This document shows, piece after piece, positions 22,276 to 33,938 of a DNA stretch of 64,000 nt (positions within the stretch are counted from its first letter, which is position 1; every line of letters starts with the position of its first letter). The position numbers were made by a program, and so were the translations under genes. The notes under the pieces are model-generated. The model was not told where the DNA came from and searched no databases. It worked only from the letters and a program-made list of their open reading frames with translations. This DNA is from Arion vulgaris (taxonomy: Eukaryota; Mollusca; Gastropoda; Stylommatophora; Arionidae), in contig CM036767.1 in NCBI GenBank assembly GCA_020796225.1, forward strand, positions 23,433,138 to 23,497,137, in the 5' to 3' direction.

Positions 22276-22549
22276 TACTCAGAACAAGCTAGTAGATAAT
22301 GAATATCTATAGACTGTCTTATTATTGTATTATCAAATCAAGATACTCATAAATCTATGTAACTAAAGTCTTTGAACTTACTAAATCACAACTTCAGTAA
22401 ATAAATATATATCTATAAATATGGGATTATAGAGATAATATATAGATACAGTGAGACATTGTTAAATATACATCAATAGATACAGCAGATAAATGTCTTC
22501 ATTCAACAATTCTACAAGATTCAGAAAGTAGCTTTCATATTTCTACTGT

Positions 22550-23068
22550 CAATTACACAAAAACAGCAATGTTTCACAGAATCTTTCGTCCCACATTATA
22601 CTATCAGTGCCAAACCTGGACACTGACATCAAATGATAGAAGAAAACTAGTCACGACAGAGATGAAGTGTCTACGCAAAATGCTGGGGTAACAAGAAGAG
22701 ACCGGTTGAGAAATGAAGACATCAGAAAAAAGTGGGTACAGAATCAGTACTGAACTTCATCAAGAAACAAACAAATTAAATGGTTCGGCCACGTAAGCAG
22801 ATTACGAACAGACAGTGCACCTCAAAGAACGATTTTGCTACGATACAACAGATACAAAGCAAAAGGTCGGCCACGCAAAATATGACCTCAGAGAAAACAG
22901 AGGCGACGAAAGACACTATTTATGAAGCTCACACAAAAGTTCTTTCTAGAAATCTCTTCTTATCCTGACGCTGTCAGGCAAAACAGGATTAGAGAAGAGC
23001 ACACACAGTCCCGTTCTAGAAATCTCTTCTTATCCTGACGCTGTCAGGCAAAACAGGATTAGAGACAA
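22550..23068 (+). mobile_element. LINE ORF2 C-terminal region (family C), 3' end duplicated
   Basis: Matches 5596-6025 in reverse: a YQCQTWTLTSND segment, TTEMKCLRKM, IKWFGHVSRLRTDSAPQR, YKAKGRPRK. The terminal segment tctagaaatctcttcttatc with ctgacgctgtcaggcaaaac occurs twice (about 22940-22996 and 23010-23066), an early-stage tandem duplication at the 3' end. Confidence 0.83.
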
Positions 23069-23113
23069 GAAGAAAAAAAAGAAAGACTGTACATTAACAG
23101 GTGGTTCACAAAG

Positions 23114-23303
23114 ACCCTTTTCTTTACAGACTCGACCTAGCAAAATCTCCACCTAGCACAGACTCCACGTAATGTTACAAATGTCCCACTTTTCTTTACA
23201 GACTCCACCTAGCTCAACCTCCACGTAATGTTACAAATATCCCACTTTTCTTTACAGACTCCACCTAGCTCAACCTCCACGTAATGTTACAAATGTCCCG
23301 CCA
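23114..23303. repeat. About 57-bp minisatellite, 3 copies
   Basis: Unit cttttctttacagactccac followed by ctagctcaacctccacgtaa and a tgttacaaatgtcccac end. The first copy is less regular. Confidence 0.9.
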
Positions 23304-23823
23304 TCAGTCAGTTGCGTCAACAATATGTAAAAACATTTGACAGAATTGCTGTATTGTTCTCATTGCTGTATCGTATTGCTGTCAGGCTAGCTATGTTGTA
23401 TTTATTTAAATAAAGAACTGGAAGGAAAGGCCATACTTTGTTTATGTAGAGTAGGCTGTCTTCGTCAATAGTACAATTACCAGTTACAGCCATGTATGAT
23501 TACAGTTCAAAGTAGTTACCAAATATGTCTATCATATACATCCCACATTTCCATAAACTGATGCTGTTAATGGTGATCGGGTTTAATATTCTTAAAGGAA
23601 GCTGTTTTGTTGGCATTTTTTGTAAATTGTGTGTTCTTCAAAAATTTCAGGCTCTCATACGATTGCGCTGCCACACCCACATTCACCAGATTCTGTAACT
23701 CAATTACATCATCAAGGAGGCTCCAGAACTTTGGGTCACTATCATAACAAAAGGTCAGTGTTTTCTTTGTCATATTTTCAAATCATAGAACATTTTTACT
23801 AGTTTTATAATCATTAATCATCA
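23304..23823. other. No secure gene; 68-codon minus frame noted
   Basis: The minus frame 23773-23567 encodes a compact peptide (SDPKFWSLLDDVIELQNLVN...) that looks more protein-like than its neighbours, but I do not recognise it and no clear splice sites frame it. Otherwise AT-rich spacer. Confidence 0.35.
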
Positions 23824-25395
23824 TATCATTATCTGTCTTTGCCGCGCCACCCAGAAGCACATAAGACAGAGTAAAAAAATGTCCACTGAATTCTTATCTG
23901 TCTTTGCCGCGCCGCCCAGACGCACATAAGACAGAGAACGGCGAGACTGTCCGTATCATTATCTGTCTGTGCCGCGCCGCCAGAAGCACATAAGACAGAG
24001 AAAGAACTGTCCGATCTTATCTGTCTTGCCGCGCCGCCCAGAAGCACATAAGACAGAGAACGGCGAGACTGTCCGTATCATTATCTGTCTGTGCCGCGCC
24101 GCCCAGAAGCACATAAGACAGAGAACGGCGAGACTGTCCGTATCATTATCTGTCTGTGCCGCTCCGCCCAGAAGCACATAAGACAGAGAACGGCGAGACT
24201 GTCCGTATCATTATCTGTCTGTGCCGCTCCGCCCAGAAGCACATAAGACAGAGAACGGCGAGACTGTCCGTATCATTATCTGTCTGTGCCGCCCAGAAGC
24301 ACATAAGACAGAGAACGGCGAGACTGTCCGTATCATTATCTGTCTGTGCCGCGCCGCCCAGAAGCACATAAGACAGAGAACGGCGAGACTGTCCGTATCA
24401 TTATCTGTCTTTGCCGCGCCGCCCAGAAGCACATAAGACAGAGAACGGCGAGACTGTCCGTATCATTATCTGTCTGTGCCGCGCCGCCCAGAAGCACATA
24501 AGACAGAGAACGGCGAGACTGTCCGTATCATTATCTGTCTGTGCCGCGCCGCCCAGAAGCACATAAGACAGAGAACGGCGAGACTGTCCGTATCATTATC
24601 TGTCTGTGCCGCCCAGAAGCACATAAGACAGAGAACGGCGAGACTGTCCGTATCATTATCTGTCTGTGCCGCCCAGAAGCACATAAGACAGAGAACGGCG
24701 AGACTGTCCGTATCATTATCTGTCTGTGCCGCCCAGAAGCACATAAGACAGAGAACGGCGAGACTGTCCGTATCATTATCTGTCTGTGCCGCCCAGAAGC
24801 ACATAAGACAGAGAACGGCGAGACTGTCCGTATCATTATCTGTCTGTGCCGCCCAGAAGCACATAAGACAGAGAACGGCGAGACTGTCCGTATCATTATC
24901 TGTCTGTGCCGCCCAGAAGCACATAAGACAGAGAACGGCGAGACTGTCCGTATCATTATCTGTCTGTGCCGCCCAGAAGCACATAAGACAGAGAACGGCG
25001 AGACTGTCCGTATCATTATCTGTCTGTGCCGCCCAGAAGCACATAAGACAGAACGCGAGATCTTCATTATCTGTCTGGGCGTAAGCACATAAGACGAGAA
25101 CGCGAGACTGTCGTATCATTATCTGTCTTCGCCGCCTCGAAGCACAAAGACAAGAGAACGGCGAGACTGTCCGTATCATTATCTGTCTGTGCCGCCCAGA
25201 AGCACATAAGACAGAGAACGGCGAGACTGTCCGTATCATTATCTGTCTGTCGCCCGAACCATGACAGAGAACGGACTTCCATCTATCTGTCTGTGCCGCC
25301 AGACATAGACAGAGAACGGCGAGACTGTCCGTATCATTATCTGTCTGTGCCGCCCAGAAGCACATAAGACAGAGAACGGCGAGACTGTCCGTATG
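23824..25395. repeat. 60/65-bp minisatellite, about 25 copies
   Basis: Unit tcattatctgtctgtgccgc, then (gcgcc)gcccagaagcacataag, then acagagaacggcgagactgt and ccgta. Copies with an extra 5-bp (gccgc) are 65 bp long and lie mostly at the left; the central run is a perfect 60-bp array. GC content is far above the surroundings. The 20-codon period leaves both strands open (up to 299 codons on minus). 25050-25320 is eroded by many small deletions. Confidence 0.97.
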
Positions 25396-25640
25396 GTTGA
25401 GGGCACACGTAAGAAAGGGAGAATATAGGGGGAATATAGGGAATAAAAATCAGGTTCAGGAAGCGCAACACCAGGCGTTTTGACTTTCCGCCTGATTTAA
25501 CAGTGGGCGTTTGAGAGAAGAAGAAGACGAAGAAGAAGACTTATCCATTAAGAGACAATAGATGTATCAGCCCATGGTGAGTTTTATAGTATTTCTACTT
25601 TCTCCTGGCACGTTTTATGTCAACAAGTTGTTTTAGTTTC
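25396..25640. other. Spacer with GAA-rich run
   Basis: Contains a (gaagaa)-rich run near 25518-25545 preceded by a short GC-richer segment. Possibly a retroposon tail; not delimited. Confidence 0.4.
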
Positions 25641-25642
25641 AC

Positions 25643-25982
25643 CAGTTCTCATACCTATACACAAATGAGTCCAGTTCTCATACCTATACACAAATGAGTC
25701 CAGTTCTCATAACTATACACAAATGAGTCCAGTTCTCATAACTATACACAAATGAGTCCAGTTCTCATAACTATACACAAATGAGTCCAGTTCTCATAAC
25801 TATACACAAATGAGTCCAGTTCTCATAACTATACACAAATGAGTCCAGTTCTCATACTATACACAAATGAGTCCAGTTCTCTAATATACACAAATGAGTC
25901 AGTTCTAAACCTATACAAATGAGTCCAGTTCTCATACCTATACACAAATGAGTCCAGTTCTCATAACTATACACAAATGAGT
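25643..25982. repeat. 29-bp minisatellite, about 12 copies
   Basis: Unit gtccagttctcataactata plus cacaaatga. Copies near 25860-25925 have lost 1-4 bases. Confidence 0.95.
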
Positions 25983-26044
25983 GAAGAACATGTGTTATAA
26001 ATTGTTACAGATATAAAAGAAAAATCATCAACGAATCATTCATT

Positions 26045-26235
26045 GTCTTCAGCGAACGCTCCATATCGACCACTTATTAAACCACTCTTTGAGGTTTGTA
26101 TGTGATCTGAGCATTAGAGTGATTTTACGTTGTGCCAAGCTATGCGCCTATTGTGACTAGGCCAGCACATCCGACTTAGTGCCAGCATTTTATTTACTAG
26201 GGTAGCTTTCCTTAGAACTGTGGGACGGATGTGTT
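26045..26235 (-). mobile_element. SINE-like repeat S2 fragment
   Basis: Carries cgctccatatcgaccactt, gatctgagcattagagtgat, tatgcgcctattgtgac and aggccagcacatccgac, collinear with 6250-6400. Confidence 0.7.
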
Positions 26236-26569
26236 TGCCACTTGGACATCACATTGCTAGAAAAGGATGATCGGCGTCCGAAAAGTATCGCCCTTAGCCA
26301 AAGCTTGGTTTATACCAGTCAAGCCTTTACATTATCTGCCTTACTTTTCTATCCACGGTGAGTTTGTTCCTGAGTAGGAGTATTCTCAGTCGTTTCGGGA
26401 CGCGTATCAGCACTTGACAACTTGCGTTGTCTACTCTGCATTTTCCCTGTCCCCGGGAAACACTGGACTGGGGATGAGCACATATATTCTGAAGGGATCG
26501 TTTCAATCGGCGCTAGCAGCGAAACTGAAATTTTGCACTCGCCAACATCGCCCACCTCAATTCTTCCGG
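26236..26569. other. No secure feature
   Basis: Probably older LINE sequence upstream of the fragment at 26570, but no motif identified. Both strands hold short open frames without recognisable domains. Confidence 0.35.
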
Positions 26570-26880
26570 GGATGTTAGTTGTTAATGCACTGAAACAATC
26601 CAGAAAAATCATGTGGAGAAAGACAAAAGGAGGATACAACCCATAACATGACAGTATAAAGACACTAAACAGAAAAGCACAGACCACAGTCTTCAGACTT
26701 AGAACGGGACACTGCAGTCTCATAGCACACCTCCATAGAATGGGTCTCAGGGACTCGGCTGCCTGCACCCGTGGAGCACCAAAGCAGCCCCAGAGTACAT
26801 GCTGCAAGACTGTCCCAGCCTAAGCAGTGTGAAAATGGAAATCTGGCCAACAGAAACAACACTACAAAATAAATTATAGA
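26570..26880 (+). mobile_element. RNase H-type LINE, C-terminal fragment
   Basis: Plus frame reads TVFRLRTGHCSLIAHLHRMG, then LRDSAACTRG and QSTCCKTVPA. The FRLRTGHC...C...C pattern is the Cys-bearing tail found after RNase H in the same LINE lineage as 47650-50000. The overlapping 152-codon minus frame is its shadow. Confidence 0.7.
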
Positions 26881-27400
26881 GGATCGGTTAATACCTCAAG
26901 CGCACCACCCTGTTTATGACACATACCGAAGTAGTCGCATAGCAGAAGATGATTGCAGAAGAAGAAAAGTTGTTAATGCAACAGTACCTTGCCGGTTGTC
27001 CCGGGGGAAGGGGGCAGTTTCTTTAGGCACTAAAACGCAACTTTATAATTTGCGCTTGGCCAACCTTACCCAATAAATGTATCTGCGCTTGGCCTTTGGT
27101 ACGGAGTTTGCCGCAATCTTCCCATGTGTCGACACGATACGTTACAGTGTTTTCAGAGACACGTGTCGAGACTGTTGGTTTGTTACGCATCGTTCTCATT
27201 GATTTTTGCCCCGGAGCTAGCAATGTTGGTGCTACCATTTGCTCCAAGGGAGTAGGCATTCGTTCACAGACGACTTGTACGCTGCTATTTCTTACGTTTC
27301 AGCAACTATTTTGACAACTTTTCATCGGACTTCGGCCAGGATATGCGTGCATTTTGTTCAGGGTTTTTGGACCTGCATTATTTTTCAGTACTTGCACTAC
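26881..27400. other. GC-richer stretch, identity unknown
   Basis: The minus frame 27259-27023 (78 codons) and plus frames 27096-27314 and 27354-27545 overlap. None is recognisable. The composition suggests old coding sequence, perhaps from a retroelement. Confidence 0.3.
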
Positions 27401-27409
27401 TACCAGTAC

Positions 27410-29060
27410 CTATAGCTCTCACTCGATCCCTACCCGCTTGGCCAGACAGGATCCACTGTCTGTTTCCAGGGTCCCAACGTGGAGGTGGGGTATGATCTTG
27501 AATAGGGTCAGCTCACTAAACCTGAGTGAGCGACGTTGTCCCTAGAACTGCGCCTTTGAAAAGAATCATGATAATTAAATATCTGCTTTATCATATGTAC
27601 AAAAAATAGTAGGAAGTGAAACAGCAGTTCAAATGATAAGGAAGAATCGAAAAAAAAGAAACCGAAAGTACCAGTTTTGCATCAGAAGAAAGCGATAATT
27701 GAATCAATCAGAATGCCACCAATACTAGCACAGGACGAGTGCCAAAATATGAGCTGATTATAGCAAATTTGTATTTTGCGCCTTAGCACGGGACAAAATC
27801 GACTTTGCAGCTGGTTTTGTATACTAAATACAAGATTGGCAATTCAGATATGTGCACTTGTGTACAGACACACTGCCATGCTGTATATTTTCTCAGTATG
27901 ATGCAAGTCTTCGAAATGTCGCCCCTTAAATATGTTTTCTTTAAAATAACTATCACACACAGGACGCAAAAGTAGTCCAATATTACCTAAATAACTCTCT
28001 ATCTATCACACACAGACACACGTTCAGCATCTGAGATTAACCCAGTCCATGCAAATGCTAATTTTTAATTGTAATCCCTATTATCATAACAATCATTTTC
28101 AGTGATTAAAAGTAACAATAATTGCTGTTAAAAAAAAACCAATAACTCTCTTACCTGATCTATTTTGTAAACACAAAAAGTGAATTAGTATAAATGCAAA
28201 AATATGTATTATACTGATACAGATATATTATATATCTGATACTTTCTGATTTATACACAGCACAGACACTTGCCATTTCGTCGTGAGATAAACAAGCAAT
28301 GAAATCAAATATTGTCAATAATTGTAAGCTCAAAGCAGAACTATCAACATGCAACACCTAACAGCATTGATTATGTAAAGATTATTTGAAACGAACGAAA
28401 GAAAGTAAAGAAGAATGTGATGATCTTTTTTTGACAAACATATTACTGTGTCTATACAAAAATTGCGACTAGAGGAACTCAAGATAAATACATTAAAAGA
28501 AATACAGTGTCTGTCTAGTTTTACATTACAAACTCATCAACGACAAAGAACTAGTTATTCACATTCCAGCCTGATCTAACTCTCTAATTAAATAAGGGAC
28601 GATCTCTAAGTTTGCAATGGCAACGCTTGGTCATACACTTTTCATCTTTGAGCATACAAATAATTAGCTGCCATGTAGAACACTGTGAGGTCAAAGAATA
28701 TTTACTTTAAAAAGCTAAATTACATTCTGGCACATTCCCAAACAAACACAGGATGAGCACGAAAAGCTAACGACAACATATTTTCGGTCAAATTCAAAAG
28801 CCAGAGCTAACCAAAACCAAATTAAGAAACACTTCTACTGTCAATACGGCTTATACACTGCAGACAGAATTCTTGACATCTCAAGATGCTCTGTGTCGTA
28901 ACAAAACTGCATTTACTAACTACTGATCGGTGTTAGAAATAAAACTAGTTTCTCACAGTATTTGTTTAATAATCACGACAAGTTGCTAGCATCTTAGACA
29001 AAAATGAATGACGCATTTGCAGTTTACTTTCTTCTTTTCTTTACCCTTGTGATATCAGTG
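27410..29060. other. Unique AT-rich sequence (template of a blended copy)
   Basis: No gene or repeat identified. Its importance is that 29880-31665 repeats it collinearly in a corrupted form (see findings). Confidence 0.55.
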
Positions 29061-29212
29061 ATTGCCTCATAGAGCTAGGATAAGAAGAGATTTCTGGTGT
29101 CAGTTTTGTACATGGTGTCTTTCACTACTTCTATTATTTATGTGTCCATCTTTTGTGTGACCGACCTTTTGCTTGTGTATTTACTGTATCGGAGAAGCAT
29201 TGCACTTGAGAC
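29060..29212 (-). mobile_element. LINE family C, 3' piece left of the 61-bp array
   Basis: Aligns with 5610-5760: aagaagagatttct, tgtctttcactacttct, gtccatcttttgtgtga, ccttttgcttgtgtatt and gtatcggagaagcattgc. It leads without a break into the first 61-bp unit. Confidence 0.82.
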
Positions 29213-29870
29213 GCACTCTATGTTTGTAATATGCTTATGTTGTTCCTTGATGACGAACAGTACTTATTGAGACGCACTCTATGCTTGTAATATGCTTATG
29301 TTGTTCCTTGATGACGAACAGTACTTATTGAGACGCACTCTATGTTTGTAATATGCTTATGTTGTTCCGTGATGACGAACAGTACTTATTGAGACGCACT
29401 CTATGTTTGTAATATGCTTATGTTGTTCCTTGATGACGAACAGTACTTATTGAGACGCACTCTATGTTTGTAATATGCTTATGTTGTTCCTTGATGACGT
29501 ACAGTACTTATTGAGACGCACTCTATGTTTGTAATATGCTTATGTTGTTCCTTGATGACGAACAGTACTTATTGAGACGCACTCTATGTTTGTAATATGC
29601 TTATGTTGTTCCTTGATGACGAACAGTACTTATTGAGACGCACTCTATGTTTGTAATATGCTTATGTTGTTCCGTGATGACGAACAGTACTTATTGAGAC
29701 GCACTCTATGTTTGTAATATGCTTATGTTGTTCCTTGATGACGTACAGTACTTATTGAGACGCACTCTATGTTTGTAATATGCTTATGTTGTTCCTTGAT
29801 GACGTACAGTACTTATTGAGGGACTTCTATGTTTGTAAATGCTTATATTATTCCTTGATGACGTACAGTA
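29208..29870. repeat. 61-bp minisatellite, block 1, about 10 copies
   Basis: Unit gagacgcactctatgtttgt, aatatgcttatgttgttcct, tgatgacgaacagtacttat plus t. The unit aligns with LINE family C (gaggtgcactgtctgttggt and aatctgcttatgt at 5758-5790) but lacks about 20 bases of it. Confidence 0.97.
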
Positions 29871-29879
29871 CTATGAGCC

Positions 29880-31665
29880 ACTCCATGTATTCTCTATTGT
29901 TCTTGGCGTCAGACAGGATCCACTGTCTGTTTGTAACGTGGAGGTGGGTTGATCCTGATGAGGATCAGTACTTAAGACCCTGAGTGATGCTTATGTTGTT
30001 CCTGAACTGCGACTTTGAGAGATCATGTATTGAATATCTATGCTTGTTCATTGTACGAAAATATTAGGAAGTTTGTAAAGGCTTATAATGATGACGTAAG
30101 AATCGAACAAAAACCAGGAAATATGCTAGTTGTTGCTATGAAGAAAGGATAATTGAATCAACTCTAGATTGTAAATACTATGCCTAATGACGAGTGCCAA
30201 ATTGAGCGATTATGCTTTGTATTTTATGTGCCTTGATGACAAATCGACTTTTGGACGCTGTGTTTGTAATATCAGATTGTCATATGAGACAGTACATGTT
30301 AAGACCACTCCATGTTTGTATATTTTCTTCGTATGATGAAGTCTTATGAAATGTTGCCTTAAATTTTTATGTTTTCCCTTGAAAATAACTTATAACACTC
30401 ATGTTTGTAATAGTAGTCCAATACTACCTAAAGAACTCTATGTTTGTAATACAGACACACGTCAGACATTGAGAGCACTCAGTTTGCAAATGTTTATGTT
30501 TTTAACCTTTTAACCCTCTATTTTTCATAACATCATTTTCAGTGATTAGAAAGCTAGAACGCAATAATTGCTGTTGTCTAACGAAACAATAACTTTTAAC
30601 GATCTATTTTGTAATACTATTTGTTCCGTGAATTAGTATATAAGCAATTAATATGTATGTTATTCCTGATGACGAATATATTATATATCTGTTTAATTCT
30701 GATTCTTGATACACAGCACTAGACACTCTATTGCTATATCTGTGCCTGATGACGAAAACAAGCCAATGAAATCAAACTATGACGAACAATTTTTGAACGC
30801 TCAAAAGCAGAACTATCAACATGAGACACCTAGAACAGCATTTGTTTATGACGTACAGATTACTTTGAGACGACCTATGAAATTTTAAAGAAGAATTGAA
30901 TGATCTATGTTTGACAAACATATTATGTGTCTATACGAAATTACTTATTGAGGAACTCTATGATTAATACTATGTTGAAGACGAAATACAGGACGCTCTA
31001 TGTTTGTAATTGCTATTTTCCTGATGACGACAGAAGAACTAGTTTTAATTGCAGCTGTTCTATACTCTAATTAAATAGGACGACTCTAAGTTTGCAATGC
31101 TATGTTGTTCTCACTTTTCATCTTTGAGCCATATTTAATATTATGTTGCCATGTAGAACACTGTGAGGTCTAGGGAATATTTAGCTTTGAAAAGCTAAAT
31201 TACATTTGGCACATTTCAATAAACAAGGCATGAGCACGAAAGCTTTAACGACAACATATTTTGGGTCAAATCTTAGGGTTCCTGAGCTAACAACCTAAAT
31301 TGAGACACTCTAGTGTCAATATGCTTATCCTTTGAGACAGAATTTTGAGCACTCAATGTTTGTAATAACAAATCTGATAGTTTACTAATTAGTGATCGTG
31401 TTGTAATAGCTAGTTTTCTGCGTACAGTATTTTGTCTTATGTAATAGCTAGTTGTTCATCTGATGACAAAACTATTGAGACGCATTCAGTTTTATATCTT
31501 CTTTTTCCTTGATATCAGTATTTATTGAGAGCTAGTGTAAATGAGTTTTCTGATGGTCAGTTTATTACATGATGTCTTTAACTACTTATATTATTTATAT
31601 GTCCACCTTTGTGAGACCGACCTATGTTTGTAATATTTATTGTTCTGAGACGAAGCATTACACTT
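29880..31665. other. Blended copy of 27410-29215 and the 61-bp repeat (suspected assembly artefact)
   Basis: Order and spacing follow 27410-29215 from gacaggatccactgtctgtt to gaagcattacacttgagacg, but short pieces of the 61-bp unit (tgtttgtaat, tgatgacgaa, cttattgag) are spliced in every 20-60 bases and many single bases are missing. Such base-level mixing is not produced by known recombination. No genes should be called here. Confidence 0.85.
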
Positions 31666-33062
31666 GAGACGCACTCTATGTTTGTAATATGCTTATGTTG
31701 TTCCTTAATGACGTACAGTACTTATTGAGACGCACTCTATGTTTGTAATATGCTTATGTTATTCCTTGATGACGAACAGTACTTATTGAGACGCACTCTA
31801 TGTTTGTAATATGCTTATGTTGTTTCTTGATGACGTACAGTACTTATTGAGACGCACTCTATGTTTGTAATATGCTTATGTTGTTCCGTGATGACGAACA
31901 GTACTTATTGAGACGCACTCTATGTTTGTAATATGCTTATGTTGTTCCTTGATGACGTACAGTACTTATTGAGACGCACTCTATGTTTGTAATATGCTTA
32001 TGTTGTTCCTTGATGACGTACAGTTCTTATTGAGACGCACTCTATGTTTGTAATATGCTTATGTTGTTCCTTGATGACGTACAGTACTTATTGAGACGCA
32101 CTCTATGTTTGTAATATGCTTATGTTGTTCCGTGATGACGAACAGTGCTTATTGAGACGCACTCTATGTTTGTAATATGCTTATGTTATTCCTTGATGAC
32201 GTACAGTACTTATTGAGACGCACTCTATGTTTGTAATATGCTTATGTTATTCCTTGATGACGTACAGTACTTATTGAGACGCACTCTATGTTTGTAATAT
32301 GCTTATGTTGTTCCGTGATGACGTACAGTTCTTATTGAGACGCACTCTATGTTTGTAATATGCTTATGTTGTTCCTTGATGACGAACAGTTCTTATTGAG
32401 ACGCACTCTATGTTTGTAATATGCTTATGTTATTCCTTGATGACGTACAGTACTTATTGAGACGCACTCTATGTTTGTAATATGCTTATGTTGTTCCTTG
32501 ATGACGTACAGTACTTATTGAGACGCACTCTATGTTTGTAATATGCTTATGTTATTCCTTGATGACGAACAGTACTTATTGAGACGCACTCTATGTTTGT
32601 AATATGCTTATGTTGTTCCGTGATGACGTACAGTACTTATTGAGACGCACTCTATGTTTGTAATATGCTTATGTTGTTCCTTGATGACGTACAGTACTTA
32701 TTGAGACGCACTCTATGTTTGTAATATGCTTATGTTGTTCCTTGATGACGTACAGTACTTATTGAGACGCACTCTATGTTTGTAATATGCTTATGTTGTT
32801 CCGTGATGACGAACAGTTCTTATTGAGACGCACTCTATGTTTGTAATATGCTTATGTTGTTCCGTGATGACGAACAGTACTTATTGAGACGCACTCTATG
32901 TTTGTAATATGCTTATGTTGTTCCGTGATGACGAACAGTGCTTATTGAGGCGCACTCTATGTTTGTAATATGCTTATGTTGTTCCGTGATGACGAACAGT
33001 ACTTATTGAGACGCACTCTATGTTTGTAATATGCTTATGTTGTTCCTGATGACGAACAGTAC
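31664..33062. repeat. 61-bp minisatellite, block 2, about 23 copies
   Basis: Same unit as block 1. Copies differ at a few fixed sites (ccttgatgacg or ccgtgatgacg; gaacagt or gtacagt; tgttgttcc or tgttattcc) in a mosaic order. Confidence 0.97.
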
Positions 33063-33159
33063 TTATTAGCACTCTATGTTTTTTCATATGTTTCCTTGAT
33101 AAACGCAGTGCTTTTGAACACTCATGTTTGTAAATGTATTTTTTCCTGATACTAAGTTT

Positions 33160-33773
33160 ATTGAGACGCACTCTATGTTTGTAATATGCTTATGTTGTTC
33201 CTTGATGACGAACAGTACTTATTGAGACGCACTCTATGTTTGTAATATGCTTATGTTATTCCTTGATGACGAACAGTACTTATTGAGACGCACTCTATGT
33301 TTGTAATATGCTTATGTTGTTCCGTGATGACGAACAGTACTTATTGAGACGCACTCTATGTTTGTAATATGCTTATGTTGTTCCGTGATGACGAACAGTA
33401 CTTATTGAGACGCACTCTATGTTTGTAATATGCTTATGTTGTTCCGTGATGACGAACAGTGCTTATTGAGACGCACTCTATGTTTGTAATATGCTTATGT
33501 TGTTCCGTGATGACGAACAGTGCTTATTGAGGCGCACTCTATGTTTGTAATATGCTTATGTTGTTCCGTGATGACGAACAGTACTTATTGAGACGCACTC
33601 TATGTTTGTAATATGCTTATGTTGTTCCGTGATGACGAACAGTACTTATTGAGGCGCACTCTATGTTTGTAATATGCTTATGTTGTTCCGTGATGACGAA
33701 CAGTACTTATTGAGACGCACTCTATGTTTGTAATATGCTTATGTTGTTCCGTGATGACGTACAGTACTTATTG
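33160..33773. repeat. 61-bp minisatellite, block 3, about 10 copies
   Basis: Same unit, dominated by the ccgtgatgacgaacagt variant. Separated from block 2 by about 100 corrupted bases (33063-33159) that resemble the right flank at 33774. Confidence 0.97.
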
Positions 33774-33938
33774 TGTACTCATTTTTTTCATGATGTCTTA
33801 ACCTATAAACCGGCGTCTTCTTGATACACCATTCTGCGTAGACATTTCATCTCTGTCGTGACTAATTTTATTATATCGTTTGATATCAAGTCCATGTTTG
33901 GCACTGATACCGTTATGTTTGGGGAAAAGATCGTGTTG
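33774..33938 (-). mobile_element. LINE family C, piece right of the 61-bp array
   Basis: Aligns with 5860-6010: cattctgcgtagaca, tttcatctctgtcgtgacta and tgtttggcactg. It continues, in LINE order, the piece at 29060-29212, which places the array inside one LINE copy. Confidence 0.8.

Noticed and set aside
24466..25365. 299-codon minus frame of 20-residue repeats
   Set aside because: Open on both strands because the unit is 60 bp and stop-free; a minisatellite, not a CDS.
26349..26807. 152-codon minus frame
   Set aside because: Overlaps a plus-strand LINE fragment with a recognisable FRLRTGHC motif; it is the shadow.
29208..33773. Hammerhead ribozyme-like ctgatgacgaa motif in the 61-bp repeat
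   Set aside because: The conserved GAAA and the three helices cannot be placed, and the unit traces to LINE coding sequence.
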